A stretch of 64,000 bases of DNA from Rhizobium bangladeshense (GCF_017357245.1 NZ_CP071613.1:372001-436000); one strand, 5' to 3'; positions 33,784 to 43,601 are shown, counted from the first letter of the stretch. Notes: generated by a model from the sequence alone, not told the origin. Numbers and translations are program-made.

Positions 33784-34248
33784 TCAGCGTTTGCCTCTGC
33801 CGCGCGTTGCCAGGACGTTTCGAATCGAGAAGCTGGAGTGAATCCTGAGGACGCCTGGCATGGCCGACAATATTTCCTTGTGGATCCGTTCGAATTCGCC
33901 GGCATTGGCGACTTCCACGCGCAGTAGATAGTCGGATCCTCCCGTCATCAGGAAACATTCGCGGATCTCCGGATGGCGGCGGACGGCCGCCTCGAAACGG
34001 TCGAGATAGTCCTCCGTCTGCCGTTCGAGAGTGATGTTGATTATAACGGCAATCATCGCATCCGCATTGCTGGTATCGAGAAGCGCCGTATAGCCCCGGA
34101 TCACGCCAGTCGTTTCCATGATCTTGATGCGTCTGAGGCAGGCCGATGGCGAAAGGCCAACCTCAGCGGCAAGCTTGGCATTGCTCATCCGGGCGTCGAG
34201 GCGCAGCAGCCTCAGGATGTTGCGATCTGTCGTGTCAAGGGCGGGCAT
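33784..34248 (-). CDS. Lrp/AsnC-family regulator of alanine catabolism
   Basis: A 154-residue Lrp-type regulator: N-terminal wHTH (LDTTDRNILRLLRLDARMSNAKLAAEVGLSPS, quoted in part: NAKLAAEVGLSPSACLRRI) and a C-terminal RAM ligand-binding domain with ECFLMTGGSDYLLRVEV. I place the start at the ATG at 34248; an ATG at 34278 adds MIDENLEQSI. It is divergent from alr-dadA, the arrangement of DadR-type activators that respond to alanine, so control of those genes is likely. Confidence 0.9.
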   Translation of the reverse strand: MPALDTTDRNILRLLRLDARMSNAKLAAEVGLSPSACLRRIKIMETTGVIRGYTALLDTSNADAMIAVIINITLERQTEDYLDRFEAAVRRHPEIRECFLMTGGSDYLLRVEVANAGEFERIHKEILSAMPGVLRIHSSFSIRNVLATRGRGKR

Positions 34249-34372
34249 GATCGATTGTTCCAAATTTTCGTCAATCATGCGCATAAACTGCAAAGATTGC
34301 AATAAACGGTCACAGATTGACCGGCAATGTCGCTGATTCTTCCATACACTGTCTGGAAATAAGAGGGTGAAC

Positions 34373-35506
34373 ATGGACGGCGATATTTTGGATTCCCATG
34401 CACGGACTGCCATGATCGCGCAGGGAGCCTCAGGCTATCTTACGATTGATCTTGCCGCACTCGGCCGCAATTATCGGAAGCTCGTGTCGATGCTGGCTCC
34501 GGTTCGCGCTGGCGCCGTCGTCAAGGCCGATGCCTATGGCCTCGGCGCGGAACGGGTGGCGAAAACGCTATACGGCCAAGGTTGCCGGCATTTCTTCGTT
34601 GCCCAACTCGTCGAAGCCGCGAGGCTGCGGCCGGTGCTTGCACAGGACGCCCAGATTTTCGTGCTGAATGGCCTGCAGCCGGGCAATGAAATTGCCTGCG
34701 CCGAGATGGGCATTGTTCCGGTTCTCAATTCGCTCGCCCAGTGGCAGCAATGGTCGTCAGCGGCGTGCGCGCTGAAGCGCTGCCTGCCTGCTGTCCTGCA
34801 ATTCGACACCGGCATGTCGCGGCTCGGCTTTCCCCCGGAAGAAAGGGCGGAACTGGCGACAGCCCTTCGCAACGGCACCAACATCGAAGTCCTGTTCATC
34901 ATGAGCCACCTGGCTTCGGCAGATGACACCGAGGGCCAGCAGAACAGCGATCAACTGGCAGTAATGTCCCGCATCGCCGACGAATTTCCAGGCTTCGATA
35001 TTTCCTTCGCCAATTCCGGCGGCGTTTTCCTTGGCAAAGCCTATCATGGCGTGCTCGCCCGGCCGGGCATCGCACTTTACGGCGGCGCTCCAGGCGCCGG
35101 CGCGATAAACCCGATGGAGCCGGTCGTCAGCCTCGATGTTGCCGTCGTACAGACGCGGACCGTATCATCAGGCACGAAGGTTGGTTACGGCGGCGCGCAT
35201 GTCGCGCAACGGCAAATGCGTCTCGCCACCATTGCCGCCGGCTATGCCGACGGCCTGCCGCGCTGCCTCAGCGACCGCGGCGCCGTCTATTACGAGGGCA
35301 CGCGCCTGCCGATCGTCGGCCGCGTTTCGATGGACAGCATCACCGTCGATATGTCGGCGCTGCCCGAAGGCGCGCTGACGCTCGGCAGTCTTGTCGAGGT
35401 GCTCGGTCCGCATCAGACGCTTGAGGATATTGCGCGCGATGCCGACACCATATCTTATGAAATTCTGACCGGTCTCGGCGATCGGTATCACAGGCAATAT
35501 TGCTGA
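34373..35506 (+). CDS. Alanine racemase, catabolic type
   Basis: PLP-dependent interconversion of L- and D-alanine. The 377-residue protein has the PLP lysine motif [11 protein letters not shown], the SHLASAD and SFANSGG phosphate-binding stretches, and GYADGLPR followed by [12 protein letters not shown] in the C-terminal barrel. The ATG at 34373 follows AGAGGGTGAAC; a GTG at 34367 is an alternative. The D-amino-acid dehydrogenase gene follows 32 bases later, so this is a dadX-like catabolic racemase rather than the cell-wall enzyme, by context. Confidence 0.93.
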   Translation: MDGDILDSHARTAMIAQGASGYLTIDLAALGRNYRKLVSMLAPVRAGAVVKADAYGLGAERVAKTLYGQGCRHFFVAQLVEAARLRPVLAQDAQIFVLNGLQPGNEIACAEMGIVPVLNSLAQWQQWSSAACALKRCLPAVLQFDTGMSRLGFPPEERAELATALRNGTNIEVLFIMSHLASADDTEGQQNSDQLAVMSRIADEFPGFDISFANSGGVFLGKAYHGVLARPGIALYGGAPGAGAINPMEPVVSLDVAVVQTRTVSSGTKVGYGGAHVAQRQMRLATIAAGYADGLPRCLSDRGAVYYEGTRLPIVGRVSMDSITVDMSALPEGALTLGSLVEVLGPHQTLEDIARDADTISYEILTGLGDRYHRQYC

Positions 35507-35538
35507 GAGCCGGCTGGCTCCATCCTTTTGGGGACATC

Positions 35539-36789
35539 ATGAAAGTCATCGTTCTTGGTGCCGGCATCGTCGGTGTCACATCCGCATATCAGCTGGCCAA
35601 GGCAGGCCATGAGGTTACCGTCGTCGACCGGCAGTCTGCGCCGGCGCTGGAGACGAGCTTTGCCAATGCCGGCGAAGTCTCCTTCGGCTATTGCTCGCCA
35701 TGGGCGGCCCCTGGCATTCCGATGAAGGCGATGAAGTGGCTGTTCATGAAACATGCGCCGCTCATCCTTCGCCCGAAATTCGATGTGGCCATGCTCTCCT
35801 GGATGGCGAGGATGTTGTCGAACTGCACCTCCGAACGCTACGCGATCAACAAGAGCCGCATGCTGCGCCTTGCCGACTACAGCCGTATCGCGCTCGCCGA
35901 GCTCCGCGCCGAAACCAGCATCGCCTATGACGAGCGCATGCAGGGAACCCTGCAGCTGTTTCGCACGCAGCAGCAGCTCGATGCCTCGGCTAAGGACGTC
36001 AAGGCGCTCGCTGCCGACGGCATTCCCTATGAGGTGCTGGACAGGGACGGCTGCATTCGCGTCGAACCGGCACTGAAGCTTGTACGCGACAAGATCGTCG
36101 GCGGCCTGCTGACGCCGAAGGATGAAACCGGTGACTGCTTCAAGTTCACCAATGCGCTCGCCGCCAAGGCCGAGGCGCTCGGCGTCCGTTTCACCTATGG
36201 GACGACGATCAAGGCGCTCGACGTCGAAGAGGGCCGCATGCGCGGGATTATCACCGACCGCGGGCGAATGGATGCGGAGGCGGTGGTGGTCGCGCTCGGC
36301 AGCTATTCGCCGCTGCTGCTCAAGCCCTTGGGCATCGGCCTGCCGGTCTATCCGGTCAAGGGCTACTCCCTCACCATCCCGATCAGCGATGTGTCACGCG
36401 CGCCGGAATCGACCGTCATGGACGAAACCTACAAGATTGCGATCACCCGGCTCGGCGACCGGATCCGCGTCGGCGGCATGGCTGAGATTTCAGGCTATAC
36501 CAACGATCTCGGTCTCGCCCGCCGCAGCACGCTGGAGCATTCCGTCACCGATCTCTTCCCCGGCGGCGATGTTTCCAAGGCTTCCTTCTGGTCCGGCCTG
36601 CGTCCGATGACGCCGGACGGTACGCCGGTCATCGGTCCGACGAAGATCAAGGGCCTGTTCCTCAATACCGGTCACGGCACGCTTGGCTGGACCATGAGCA
36701 CCGGTTCGGCCCGGCTGATCAGCGACCTCGTCGGCGGCCGCACGCCCGATATCGACGCCAGGGATCTTGCCGTTAGCCGATACGGCTGA
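35539..36789 (+). CDS. dadA: D-amino acid dehydrogenase small subunit (DadA)
   Basis: FAD enzyme oxidising D-alanine to pyruvate and ammonia, passing electrons to the respiratory chain. The 416-residue protein starts [20 protein letters not shown], the standard dinucleotide-binding motif of DadA. It contains [19 protein letters not shown] and ends with [28 protein letters not shown] precedes the ATG at 35539; an ATG at 35500 would place 13 extra residues before the FAD motif. Operon with the racemase. Confidence 0.95.
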   Translation: MKVIVLGAGIVGVTSAYQLAKAGHEVTVVDRQSAPALETSFANAGEVSFGYCSPWAAPGIPMKAMKWLFMKHAPLILRPKFDVAMLSWMARMLSNCTSERYAINKSRMLRLADYSRIALAELRAETSIAYDERMQGTLQLFRTQQQLDASAKDVKALAADGIPYEVLDRDGCIRVEPALKLVRDKIVGGLLTPKDETGDCFKFTNALAAKAEALGVRFTYGTTIKALDVEEGRMRGIITDRGRMDAEAVVVALGSYSPLLLKPLGIGLPVYPVKGYSLTIPISDVSRAPESTVMDETYKIAITRLGDRIRVGGMAEISGYTNDLGLARRSTLEHSVTDLFPGGDVSKASFWSGLRPMTPDGTPVIGPTKIKGLFLNTGHGTLGWTMSTGSARLISDLVGGRTPDIDARDLAVSRYG

Positions 36790-36866
36790 CGCGAAATGGA
36801 CGACAGGAGGAATGAACGATATGGTACATGCTTGTCACTTGCGGGCATCACTGTAGGAGGTCACGA

Positions 36867-37886
36867 ATGTCCGTTAGCCCCGATCGGCATGCCCCTGGCA
36901 GCGTGGTCCAATCGTCGGCCGTAGCGAATATGTCGTTTCGGGCAATGGTGCAGAACGGAACCGACGCGGATCAGCTCGCGGAAGCACTGTCGACGCCGAG
37001 ATCCACGATAAGGGTCTCGACCGAAGGCACGATGCCCATTGCATATCGCTGCAATTTCATTTCGATGGAAGATGTCAGCGTGGCCGATTGCTCTTATGAA
37101 GGCACGATTTTCTGCAAGCGGGAAGGGGTGGCCGATAAACTGGCTATGTTCCTGCCGAAGCAGGGGATGATGTGGTTCGGCGGCAAGCAAGAGCCGATAT
37201 ATTCGGTACCCGGTCGCGGCGTGATCCTGGAACAGGGCAGCGTCAGTGGAACGAGGATCGTCGGCCCCCGCAGTCATTTCTGCCTCTTCATCGACCGCGG
37301 CAAGATCGCCGCGCAGCTCACCCATATGTGCGAGCGGACGATCAACGGCGATGTCGGCTTCCATACCGACATCGATCTGACGGCCGGTCCGGGATTCCTC
37401 CTGCAGCAACTCGTCTCGAACCTCCACAGCGGTCTCAGTGGCAACGGCTTGCTGCAACGCTCGCCACTGGCCGTCAGATCGCTCTGCGATGCGGCAGTGT
37501 ACCTGCTTTTGGAGACATGCCCCCATCACTATTCGGAGGAACTGGCGCGTGCCGCTCCGCTCCCGGCCCCGCGCCATGTGAAATGGGCCATGGATTTCAT
37601 GCAGGAACACATCGCGGAACCGATCTCGCTCAGCGAGATCGCCATGGCGGCCAAGGTAAGCGTTCGGACTTTGCAGCAAGGATTCCGTCAGTTCAGGAAC
37701 ACCACTCCGACCGCCTATCTGCATGAAATCAGGATGGTTGCCGCCCATCGCGAGCTGCTGGAATCAGACGGAACGCAGGCCATCGCCGAAATCGCGTTGA
37801 GATGGGGCTTCACCCATCTCGGGCGATTTGCAGCCGACTACAGGAAGCGCTTCGGCCAGTTGCCGTCGCAGACCGTGAAGCGCTAG
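36867..37886 (+). CDS. AraC-family regulator
   Basis: A 339-residue regulator with an N-terminal AraC-binding-like domain and a C-terminal HTH pair (AEPISLSEIAMAAKVSVRTL and AIAEIALRWGFTHLGRFAADYRKRFGQLPS, given as landmarks). TAGGAGGTCACGA is a strong ribosome site before the ATG at 36867. It shares its C-terminal pattern, PRHV-x4-FMQ and WGF-x-H-x-GRF, with the regulator at 55426-56424, so the two are paralogues. It follows dadA by 77 bases. Its target is unknown. Confidence 0.85.
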   Translation: MSVSPDRHAPGSVVQSSAVANMSFRAMVQNGTDADQLAEALSTPRSTIRVSTEGTMPIAYRCNFISMEDVSVADCSYEGTIFCKREGVADKLAMFLPKQGMMWFGGKQEPIYSVPGRGVILEQGSVSGTRIVGPRSHFCLFIDRGKIAAQLTHMCERTINGDVGFHTDIDLTAGPGFLLQQLVSNLHSGLSGNGLLQRSPLAVRSLCDAAVYLLLETCPHHYSEELARAAPLPAPRHVKWAMDFMQEHIAEPISLSEIAMAAKVSVRTLQQGFRQFRNTTPTAYLHEIRMVAAHRELLESDGTQAIAEIALRWGFTHLGRFAADYRKRFGQLPSQTVKR

Positions 37887-37971
37887 AAGGGCCTTGAAGA
37901 GACATGCCGCGAGGGCGCGGTGAACCTATAGAGTAGTCGTGCGGCGGCTGGTTCACCACCGCGTCGGTTGG

Positions 37972-38092
37972 AGCAAATCCAGGAAAAGTGCGAAGCGGTT
38001 TTCCCAGGCAAAGCGCGAAGCGCTTTTGCCGGCAATTGCGTAAAGCTAGAGCGGTTCTGCGCTTCCTTGAAAAGCTGAACCGCTCCTATTGT
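37972..38092. repeat. Rhizobial mosaic intergenic repeat
   Basis: Blocks in order: GAGCAAATCCAGGAAAAGTG, a GCGAAGCG-rich inverted section, GGCAATTGCGTAAA, then AGAGCGGTTCTGCGCTTC ending in GCTGAACCGCTC. The last arms form a hairpin (GAGCGGTTC with GAACCGCTC). Shared with 21537-21618. It fills the gap between an AraC gene and the convergent aminotransferase gene and may end transcription. Confidence 0.65.
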
Positions 38093-38099
38093 CGGCAGA

Positions 38100-39434
38100 C
38101 TATGCCGCGCGCTTCAGCGCATCGGCGATCGTCGAGACGATCGTGTCGATCTGGTCTTTCTCGATCATCAGCGGCGGTGACAGCGCAATGATATCACCGG
38201 TCACGCGGATCAGCAGGCCCTTCTTGAAGCAATCGACGAAGACGTCGTAGGCGCGGGTTCCCGGTGCTCCATCGCGAGGCGCCAGTTCGATCGCGCCGAC
38301 CAGTCCGAGATTGCGGATGTCGATGACGCTAGGCAAGCCCTTCAGCGAGTGGAGCGCGTCCTGCCAATATTCGGCTAGGTCCGATGCACGCGTCAGCAGC
38401 CTTTCTTGCTCGTAGATTTCGAGGGTGGCGAGCCCCGCCGCGCAGGCGACCGGATGGCCTGAATAGGTATAGCCGTGGAAGAGCTCGATCGCATTGTCGG
38501 GTCCGATCATAAGTTCGTCATGAACTTTACGGCTGGCAAAGACCGCGCCCATGGGAATGGCGCCGTTGGTCAGGCCTTTTGCCGCGGTGACCAGATCGGG
38601 CACGACGCCGAAATAATCCACCGCGAAAGCTGTGCCGAGACGTCCGAAGCCGGTGATGACTTCGTCGAAGATCAGCAGGATGCCGTACTTGTCGGCGGTC
38701 GCGCGCAGCTTCTCCAGATAACCCTTCGGCGGCAGGATAACGCCCGCCGATCCCGACATCGGCTCGACGATGACAGCGGCGATGGTTTCGGCGCCGTGCA
38801 ACTGCACCAGGCGCTCGAGATCATCGGCCAGTTCCACGCCATGCGCGGGAATCCCTCTCGAAAAAGCATTGCGCTCGACGTCGAGCGTGTGGCGCATGTG
38901 GTCGGCGGGTATATGGGGGAAGACCCGCCGATTATTGACCAGGCCGCCAACGGAAATGCCGCCGAAGCCGACGCCGTGATAGCCTTTTTCGCGCCCGATG
39001 ATCCGTGTGCGTGTGCCCTGGCCGATGGCGCGCTGGTAGGCGATGGCGATTTTCAGAGCAGTATCGACCGATTCCGAGCCCGAGCCGGTGAAGAAGATCC
39101 TGTCGAGCTTGGCGTCAGCCCCGCCTGGCGCGGTTGCGGCGAGCTTCGCGGCGAAGTCGAAGGCGATCGGATGGCCCATCTGGAACGTCGGGGCATAGTC
39201 GAGGGTGGCAAGCTGCCGCTCGACCGCCTGGGCGATCTTCCTGCGGCCGTGACCGGCGTTGCAGCACCAGAGCCCGGCCGTCCCGTCCAGCACCCGGTTT
39301 CCATCGACGTCGGTGTAGTACATTCCCTCCGCCGCGGCCAAGAGGCGCGGCGCGGCCTTGAACTGCCGGTTCGCCGTGAACGGCATCCAGAAATTTTCGA
39401 GTACGGGCGCGTTCGTCTTGTTCAGCTGGTCCAT
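38100..39434 (-). CDS. Class III aminotransferase, beta-alanine:pyruvate type
   Basis: PLP-dependent omega-aminotransferase of 444 residues. Seen: NFWMPFTANRQFK near the start, FFTGSGSESVDTALKIA (PLP phosphate site), YHGVGFGGISVGG, FDEVITGFGRLG (PLP aspartate), and AAKGLTNGAIPMGA with the Schiff-base lysine. The WMPFTANR start is typical of beta-alanine:pyruvate aminotransferases. The ATG at 39434 follows GGGGAGGCCAGA. It is divergent from an XRE-cupin regulator 139 bases away. Taurine, putrescine or other omega-amines cannot be excluded as substrates. Confidence 0.9.
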   Translation of the reverse strand: MDQLNKTNAPVLENFWMPFTANRQFKAAPRLLAAAEGMYYTDVDGNRVLDGTAGLWCCNAGHGRRKIAQAVERQLATLDYAPTFQMGHPIAFDFAAKLAATAPGGADAKLDRIFFTGSGSESVDTALKIAIAYQRAIGQGTRTRIIGREKGYHGVGFGGISVGGLVNNRRVFPHIPADHMRHTLDVERNAFSRGIPAHGVELADDLERLVQLHGAETIAAVIVEPMSGSAGVILPPKGYLEKLRATADKYGILLIFDEVITGFGRLGTAFAVDYFGVVPDLVTAAKGLTNGAIPMGAVFASRKVHDELMIGPDNAIELFHGYTYSGHPVACAAGLATLEIYEQERLLTRASDLAEYWQDALHSLKGLPSVIDIRNLGLVGAIELAPRDGAPGTRAYDVFVDCFKKGLLIRVTGDIIALSPPLMIEKDQIDTIVSTIADALKRAA

Positions 39435-39573
39435 TCTGGCCTCCCCGGGATGGACCGAGAATGATGATTTCCTCCTTGCAAACAAGTCCTTTTCTTACCC
39501 GCCGCAAACCATTGAAAGGTAGCAGCTCATCTGACAAGTTTTAGCTATTCTGGACAACGCAAACGGACGCATC

Positions 39574-40122
39574 ATGTCAATAAACATCGGCAGCCGCCTT
39601 CGTCATCTTCGCCTCGCCCACAAGCTTTCCCAGCGTGAGCTCGCCAAACGCACCGGTGTGCCGAACTCGACGATCTCGCTGATTGAATCGAACGCCTCCA
39701 ATCCGTCGGTAGGCGCCTTGAAACGAATTCTCGACGGCATTCCGATCGGTCTGGCGGAATTCTTCGCGTTCGAACCCGAGCGTCCGAAAAAGGCCTTCTA
39801 CGCCGCCGAGGAGCTCGTGGAGATCGGCAAGGGTGCCATTTCTTACAAGCAGGTTGGCGAAACCCTGTTCGGGCGCAGCCTGCAAATGCTCAAGGAGTGC
39901 TACCAGCCGGGCGCCGATACCGGAAAAATCCCACTTGTTCACGAGGGAGAGGAGGGCGGGATCGTGCTCTCTGGAAGGCTCGAGGTCACGGTCGGCGACG
40001 AACGGCGCGTGCTGGGGCCAGGCGACGCTTACTATTTCGACAGCCGGCGCCCGCACCGGTTTCGCTGCGTGGGGCCGGTGCCCTGCGAGGTCATCAGCGC
40101 CTGCACGCCGCCTACTTTTTAG
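39574..40122 (+). CDS. XRE-cupin regulator (PuuR type)
   Basis: A 182-residue regulator joining an N-terminal Cro/CI HTH (LSQRELAKRTGVPNSTISLI, residues 19-38) to a C-terminal cupin (HEGEEGGIVLSGRLEVTVGD, then GPGDAYYFDSRRPHRF). This pairing is typical of PuuR-like repressors of amine or polyamine catabolism. It is divergent from the omega-aminotransferase gene, its likely target. The length is normal and the frame intact. Confidence 0.9.
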   Translation: MSINIGSRLRHLRLAHKLSQRELAKRTGVPNSTISLIESNASNPSVGALKRILDGIPIGLAEFFAFEPERPKKAFYAAEELVEIGKGAISYKQVGETLFGRSLQMLKECYQPGADTGKIPLVHEGEEGGIVLSGRLEVTVGDERRVLGPGDAYYFDSRRPHRFRCVGPVPCEVISACTPPTF

Positions 40123-40218
40123 AGCAATTTCGGCAAAGTGCTTGCTGGTTTGGAAAGTTCGGGGCGGATCGACGAACGGCCCGCCTCCCGCAGTGGCGAT
40201 TTGAAACGAATCCTGGGC

Positions 40219-40555
40219 TTAATCGTTCGCCGATACCTTGACGCCGAGACCAAAGGAATGGTGTTCGGCGCGCCCATGGCGGCGCCCACAATCATCGGAA
40301 CGGGAACCGGTTTTTCCGGGGCGGCGCTGATCGTCAGGCTCTTCGGTCCGTCAAGCAGGTGCTGACGGCGGCCGATACCTGATTCTGCAGCTCCGGCATG
40401 TTGAGCTGCGCCATCAAGATCTGCACGAGCGCCTTCAGCGGTTGCGCCAGCTCGCTGCCCGTGACGCCCTGCCTCGAGCCGGCATAGTCGAGCGCCTTCT
40501 GGGTGATCGAGGCGTCATCGAAGCGGATTGAGGCGCTGTTGAACATCAACTGCGG
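40219..40555 (-). pseudogene. Frameshifted C-terminal remnant of a hypothetical protein
   Basis: A recognisable coding stretch (minus strand) reads PQLMFNSASIRFDDASITQK and on to LNMPELQNQVSAAVS, then shifts frame near 40350 into SLTISAAPEKPVPVPMIVGA and shifts again near 40240 into GVKVSAND and a stop at 40219. Each switch fits a one-base deletion. The N-terminal part is absent: upstream in-frame sequence does not look coding. The family is not identified beyond a general resemblance to rhizobial hypothetical proteins. Confidence 0.5.
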
Positions 40556-41044
40556 CCGAAATGTTACGGTTGCACCGATAGCTAATTGGGGGTGATGAGA
40601 TGGGGATAAGCCGGCACAAGCAGGCCGGAGGAAGATTGTCATTCTTCCGACCAATGGGCCGCAAGTTTTTCTCTATCAAGAGTAGTTTTCGACTATCGTC
40701 AGACCTGAATTGTGTTCCTTCGATTCTTGCAACCCGAGTCTGGAATGGGCAGAGCTAATCGCCCTTGCCGACAGCCCCGACGCATTCGAGAGTTGTCGTG
40801 CGCACACCCCCGCCTCCTTCTGCGGATGAGGTCGTGTGCGCCAGTTTTGGTAAGCGATGCGGAGTTCAATATTTTTGTAAAACTAGGTTGTGGCCTTACG
40901 GTTCTGGCGGCTCAGTTCCAAGGCATCCAGGCACGCGTTGAAAGCACGGCGCCGAAGATGATCATGGATGCGAGAAGCATGTTGCAGGACCTGTTTGCAT
41001 CTATGAGCGCAATCTTAGGCATTTTCGCTGCGGATCGACGTTAT
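40556..41044. other. Gene-free stretch, no clear content
   Basis: Between the remnant above and the end of proC. A plus-strand open frame crosses part of it (from 40712) but mostly lies antisense to proC and has no ribosome site. Residues around 40860-41030 have some coding character but match nothing I know. Confidence 0.4.
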
Positions 41045-41830
41045 TCAGCTGCTGCGGCCCTCGATGCGGGCGAGCACGCCATCAAGGGCGGCGGTCAGCG
41101 CGGCGATGCCGCCCTTCCTGCCGAAGTCGGAGAGAACTTGCTCGTTCAGGCCGCCCCTGGTCGCGAATTCGCGGCTCAGCGTGCTGAAGGGTTCGGCGCT
41201 AGGGCCGCTCGCCTTCTGCGCCAGGCTTGCAAAAAGCGGGGCAATGTAGGCGTGGCCCTTTGCTCTTTCGAGGCCGTTCCCTTCAAGCCAGCCGGCCACC
41301 GTCTCCATGATCCCGAAATAGGTCGACATCATCGAACTCGCGGCCGCGAGAAGATCGTATTCCTTTCTCGACTGGCATTGCACGGCCGTTCCAAGTGTGT
41401 CGAACAGCGCTGCGACTGAGTCATCAGGCGGATAGATTGCAGTCACGCCCTGGCGAGCTGCCACGAAGGGCAGGGGGATCGCCTGCACGAGGCGCACGTT
41501 CGCGCCGACCCAATCGATGAGGGCCTGGCGCTCCGTCGCCGCGACGACGCTGACGACCATCTGTCCGTCCGTGAACGAAAGCGCGCGCACGACCTCCTCG
41601 GCGATCTGTGGCCGTATTGCCAGGAACACCATGTCGCTGCGATCGACGACGTCCTGATTGTCCTTGGCAATCTTCACGGCGGCGAATTCCCCTGCCAGCG
41701 TTTCCGCGATGTGGGCGCTTCGTGGAGAGACGTGAATCTCCAAAGCATAGGTCGGTTCAGCGAGAAGCCCGCGAACCATCGCCTCGGTGATGACGCCGGT
41801 TCCGACAAATCCGATGCTTTTGATGTTCAC
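41045..41830 (-). CDS. Pyrroline-5-carboxylate reductase-like protein (ProC family)
   Basis: NADPH-dependent reductase of 261 residues. The Rossmann start IGFVGTGVITEAMVRGLL and the LAIRPQIAEEVV segment are characteristic, and the C-terminal dimerisation domain follows, with SREFATRGGLNEQVL in place of the usual TPGG motif. It would convert pyrroline-5-carboxylate to proline, though plasmid-type paralogues often act on other cyclic imines. It stands alone between two pseudogenes. A second, divergent ProC homologue lies at 60665-61459. Confidence 0.83.
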   Translation of the reverse strand: MNIKSIGFVGTGVITEAMVRGLLAEPTYALEIHVSPRSAHIAETLAGEFAAVKIAKDNQDVVDRSDMVFLAIRPQIAEEVVRALSFTDGQMVVSVVAATERQALIDWVGANVRLVQAIPLPFVAARQGVTAIYPPDDSVAALFDTLGTAVQCQSRKEYDLLAAASSMMSTYFGIMETVAGWLEGNGLERAKGHAYIAPLFASLAQKASGPSAEPFSTLSREFATRGGLNEQVLSDFGRKGGIAALTAALDGVLARIEGRSS

Positions 41831-41879
41831 CTGATCACTCCGTAGCTCTAAGCGGTCCTAGCGCGACATCCATTATGGT

Positions 41880-42360
41880 CGCGACAGGCAAGGAGCGGAA
41901 GCCCTGCTCCGCAAGATCGACGGAAACGGACTGATCGCTCAGGCCGATCTCTCCGGTTCGACGGCGCCTTGCGTTGTGGCGTGATGCGCTCGCAGCGGCG
42001 GGGCGCATCCACGCCGCGTCAACAATGCCGACATCCGCACCTCGGTCGATGCCGATCCCTCCGACTGTCTGGCCGCCTGCCGGGAGGAGCTCCAGGTAAA
42101 TTTCATCGCGGCGGCTGACCTCTGGTATGAAGCGCTCATGCAGTTCCGGGAGAATGGCGGCGGGCGGATCGTCAATATGGCAAGCCGCGCCGGCCAACGC
42201 GGTTATGCCCTATAGCGCGACCAGGGCCGCCCTGATCTATGTTGCCAACTCGAGCTTTGGGCGCGACGGCGTCGTCGTCTCCATTGCGCCGGGATAAGAG
42301 TGCGGACCGACATGGCCGAGGACTTGGTTGCGAAGATCGGCGCATCCCCGATTGACGAGT
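41880..42360 (+). pseudogene. Decayed short-chain dehydrogenase/reductase
   Basis: SDR sequence scattered over frames: GAEALLRKIDGNGLIAQADL, then VNNADIRTSVDADPSD (NNAG motif altered), FIAAADLWYEALMQFRENGG with RIVNMASRAGQRGY, then YSATRAALI (YxxxK altered to YxxxR), SFGRDGVVVSIAPG, a TAA where Trp is expected, and VRTDMAEDLVAKIGA. Several frameshifts, a stop codon and internal losses make a working product impossible. It lies beside proC in a patch of gene decay. Confidence 0.6.
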
Positions 42361-42533
42361 CTGCCGGCGCAAAGCCGTTCTGCATGCGAAAGGCGAATTG
42401 CCGCTCAACCAGGACTTCCGGCATCAGGGAATCCAAGACCTGTGGCGGCGAGATCCCGCTTTCGTTCCGGGCGCCATATGTTTACAAGCGGAAGCTGTAA
42501 ACAAAAACATCCGACCGAACGGAGGCATCGATC

Positions 42534-43373
42534 TTGCATATCCTGCGTCGCGCGCTTTTGGGGTCCCTATGGACCATGATCGGCTGGAAACCGTCTTTCG
42601 CCGGGCAAGCCAGTCCGGAAACGGTGACCCAGGAGGAGGCGTCGTCGGTGACGCCCCGGCATGTCCTGTGTTTTCTCGGGCGGGATCGCGACCTCAGCCG
42701 CTTGTCCGAAGCGGCAGGGCAAGCGATTCGTGACTTTGCCACCGGATTCAGCGTCGACGAGGATTATTCGCAAGGCGAGCCGGACGAGCGTATGGGAAGG
42801 TCATTCGACGTCTGCTGGGATCGGGTCGAACCCGATGCATGGAGCGAGACGGACGAGCATTCCGTCGCCGATCATCAGTCCGTCCTCTATGTCCTCGGGC
42901 CGAGCATGGCGAAGGCAGAAACTGTGAAGGTGTCGATGACGGCGCTGCGTCTCGTCGAGCGGCTGATCGAGGCGGGAGCGGTTGCCGTCAAGGGAGAAAG
43001 TGCGGGCATCGCGCATGGGCTGGATCGATGGAGAGAGCTGATCCGGCAGGGAGCCGAAGCGCACGGTGCCGGCGATCTGCTCGCCCAGCGGCGCATCGGC
43101 CGCCTGGCCTTTGCGAAGCGGCCGCTCTCGGCGCGCGGATATCTGGAGAGCGTCGGCTTCCACCTGGTGGGGCTGCCGGAGGTCTATGTCCCGGTGACGG
43201 CCGGCAGCGAAAGGCAGGTCGTTGCCATCATGGATGCAGTTGCCGACGAAATCGGCAAGAAAGGTCTCGATCCGACGCTCACGGCGCGCGGCGCAAGCCT
43301 CTCCTTCGATTCCGTCTATGAAGTAGACGAGTTCAAATTCAATCCCTACGGCATCGTCAAGCTCGCTGGGTGA
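42534..43373 (+). CDS. DUF4261-like protein
   Basis: A 279-residue protein resembling the DUF4261 family; the best landmark is LVERLIEAGAVAVKGESAGIAHG with the following RWRELIRQG, plus a C-terminal FKFNPYGIV. Function is unknown in the family. I take the TTG at 42534 as start because GGAGG lies 8 bases upstream; an ATG at 42576 has no ribosome site. The first 45 residues contain a short hydrophobic stretch (LLGSLWTMIGW) but not a clear signal peptide. It follows the SDR pseudogene and has no obvious operon partner. Confidence 0.65.
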   Translation: MHILRRALLGSLWTMIGWKPSFAGQASPETVTQEEASSVTPRHVLCFLGRDRDLSRLSEAAGQAIRDFATGFSVDEDYSQGEPDERMGRSFDVCWDRVEPDAWSETDEHSVADHQSVLYVLGPSMAKAETVKVSMTALRLVERLIEAGAVAVKGESAGIAHGLDRWRELIRQGAEAHGAGDLLAQRRIGRLAFAKRPLSARGYLESVGFHLVGLPEVYVPVTAGSERQVVAIMDAVADEIGKKGLDPTLTARGASLSFDSVYEVDEFKFNPYGIVKLAG

Positions 43374-43397
43374 ACCGGTTCGTTCTCGGCGGGCAGC

Positions 43398-43601
43398 TCA
43401 ATAGAGGCCGTGGTGATAGTCGTAGCTGCGCAGCCGGAGCTGGGGCTTTTTCGGTCCGGCGAAATTGAGCTGCAGCAGTTTCCGCGGGTGAGCGGTATCG
43501 ATGATCAGCTCGTCCCCGGTCTCGAGGCTGCCGGCCTGCGAGAGGGCGAAGCGCTGGAACGCGAGGCGCGCCCACTTCCACCAGTCCGGATTGTTCGGCA
43601 A
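43398..43601 (-). CDS. Short hypothetical protein or C-terminal fragment
   Basis: A 67-residue frame from a TTG: NNPDWWKWARLAFQRFALSQ, then GSLETGDELIIDTAHPRKLL and PKKPQLRLRSYDYHHGLY. Composition and residue pattern look genuinely coding, but no ATG or clear ribosome site is present. It may be the tail of a longer gene whose start was lost. It converges with the DUF4261-like gene 24 bases away. No family recognised. Confidence 0.4.
   Translation of the reverse strand: MPNNPDWWKWARLAFQRFALSQAGSLETGDELIIDTAHPRKLLQLNFAGPKKPQLRLRSYDYHHGLY

Noticed and set aside
40712..41419. 235-codon plus-strand open frame running into proC antisense
   Set aside because: More than half is antisense to proC and there is no ribosome site; the remainder matches nothing recognisable.
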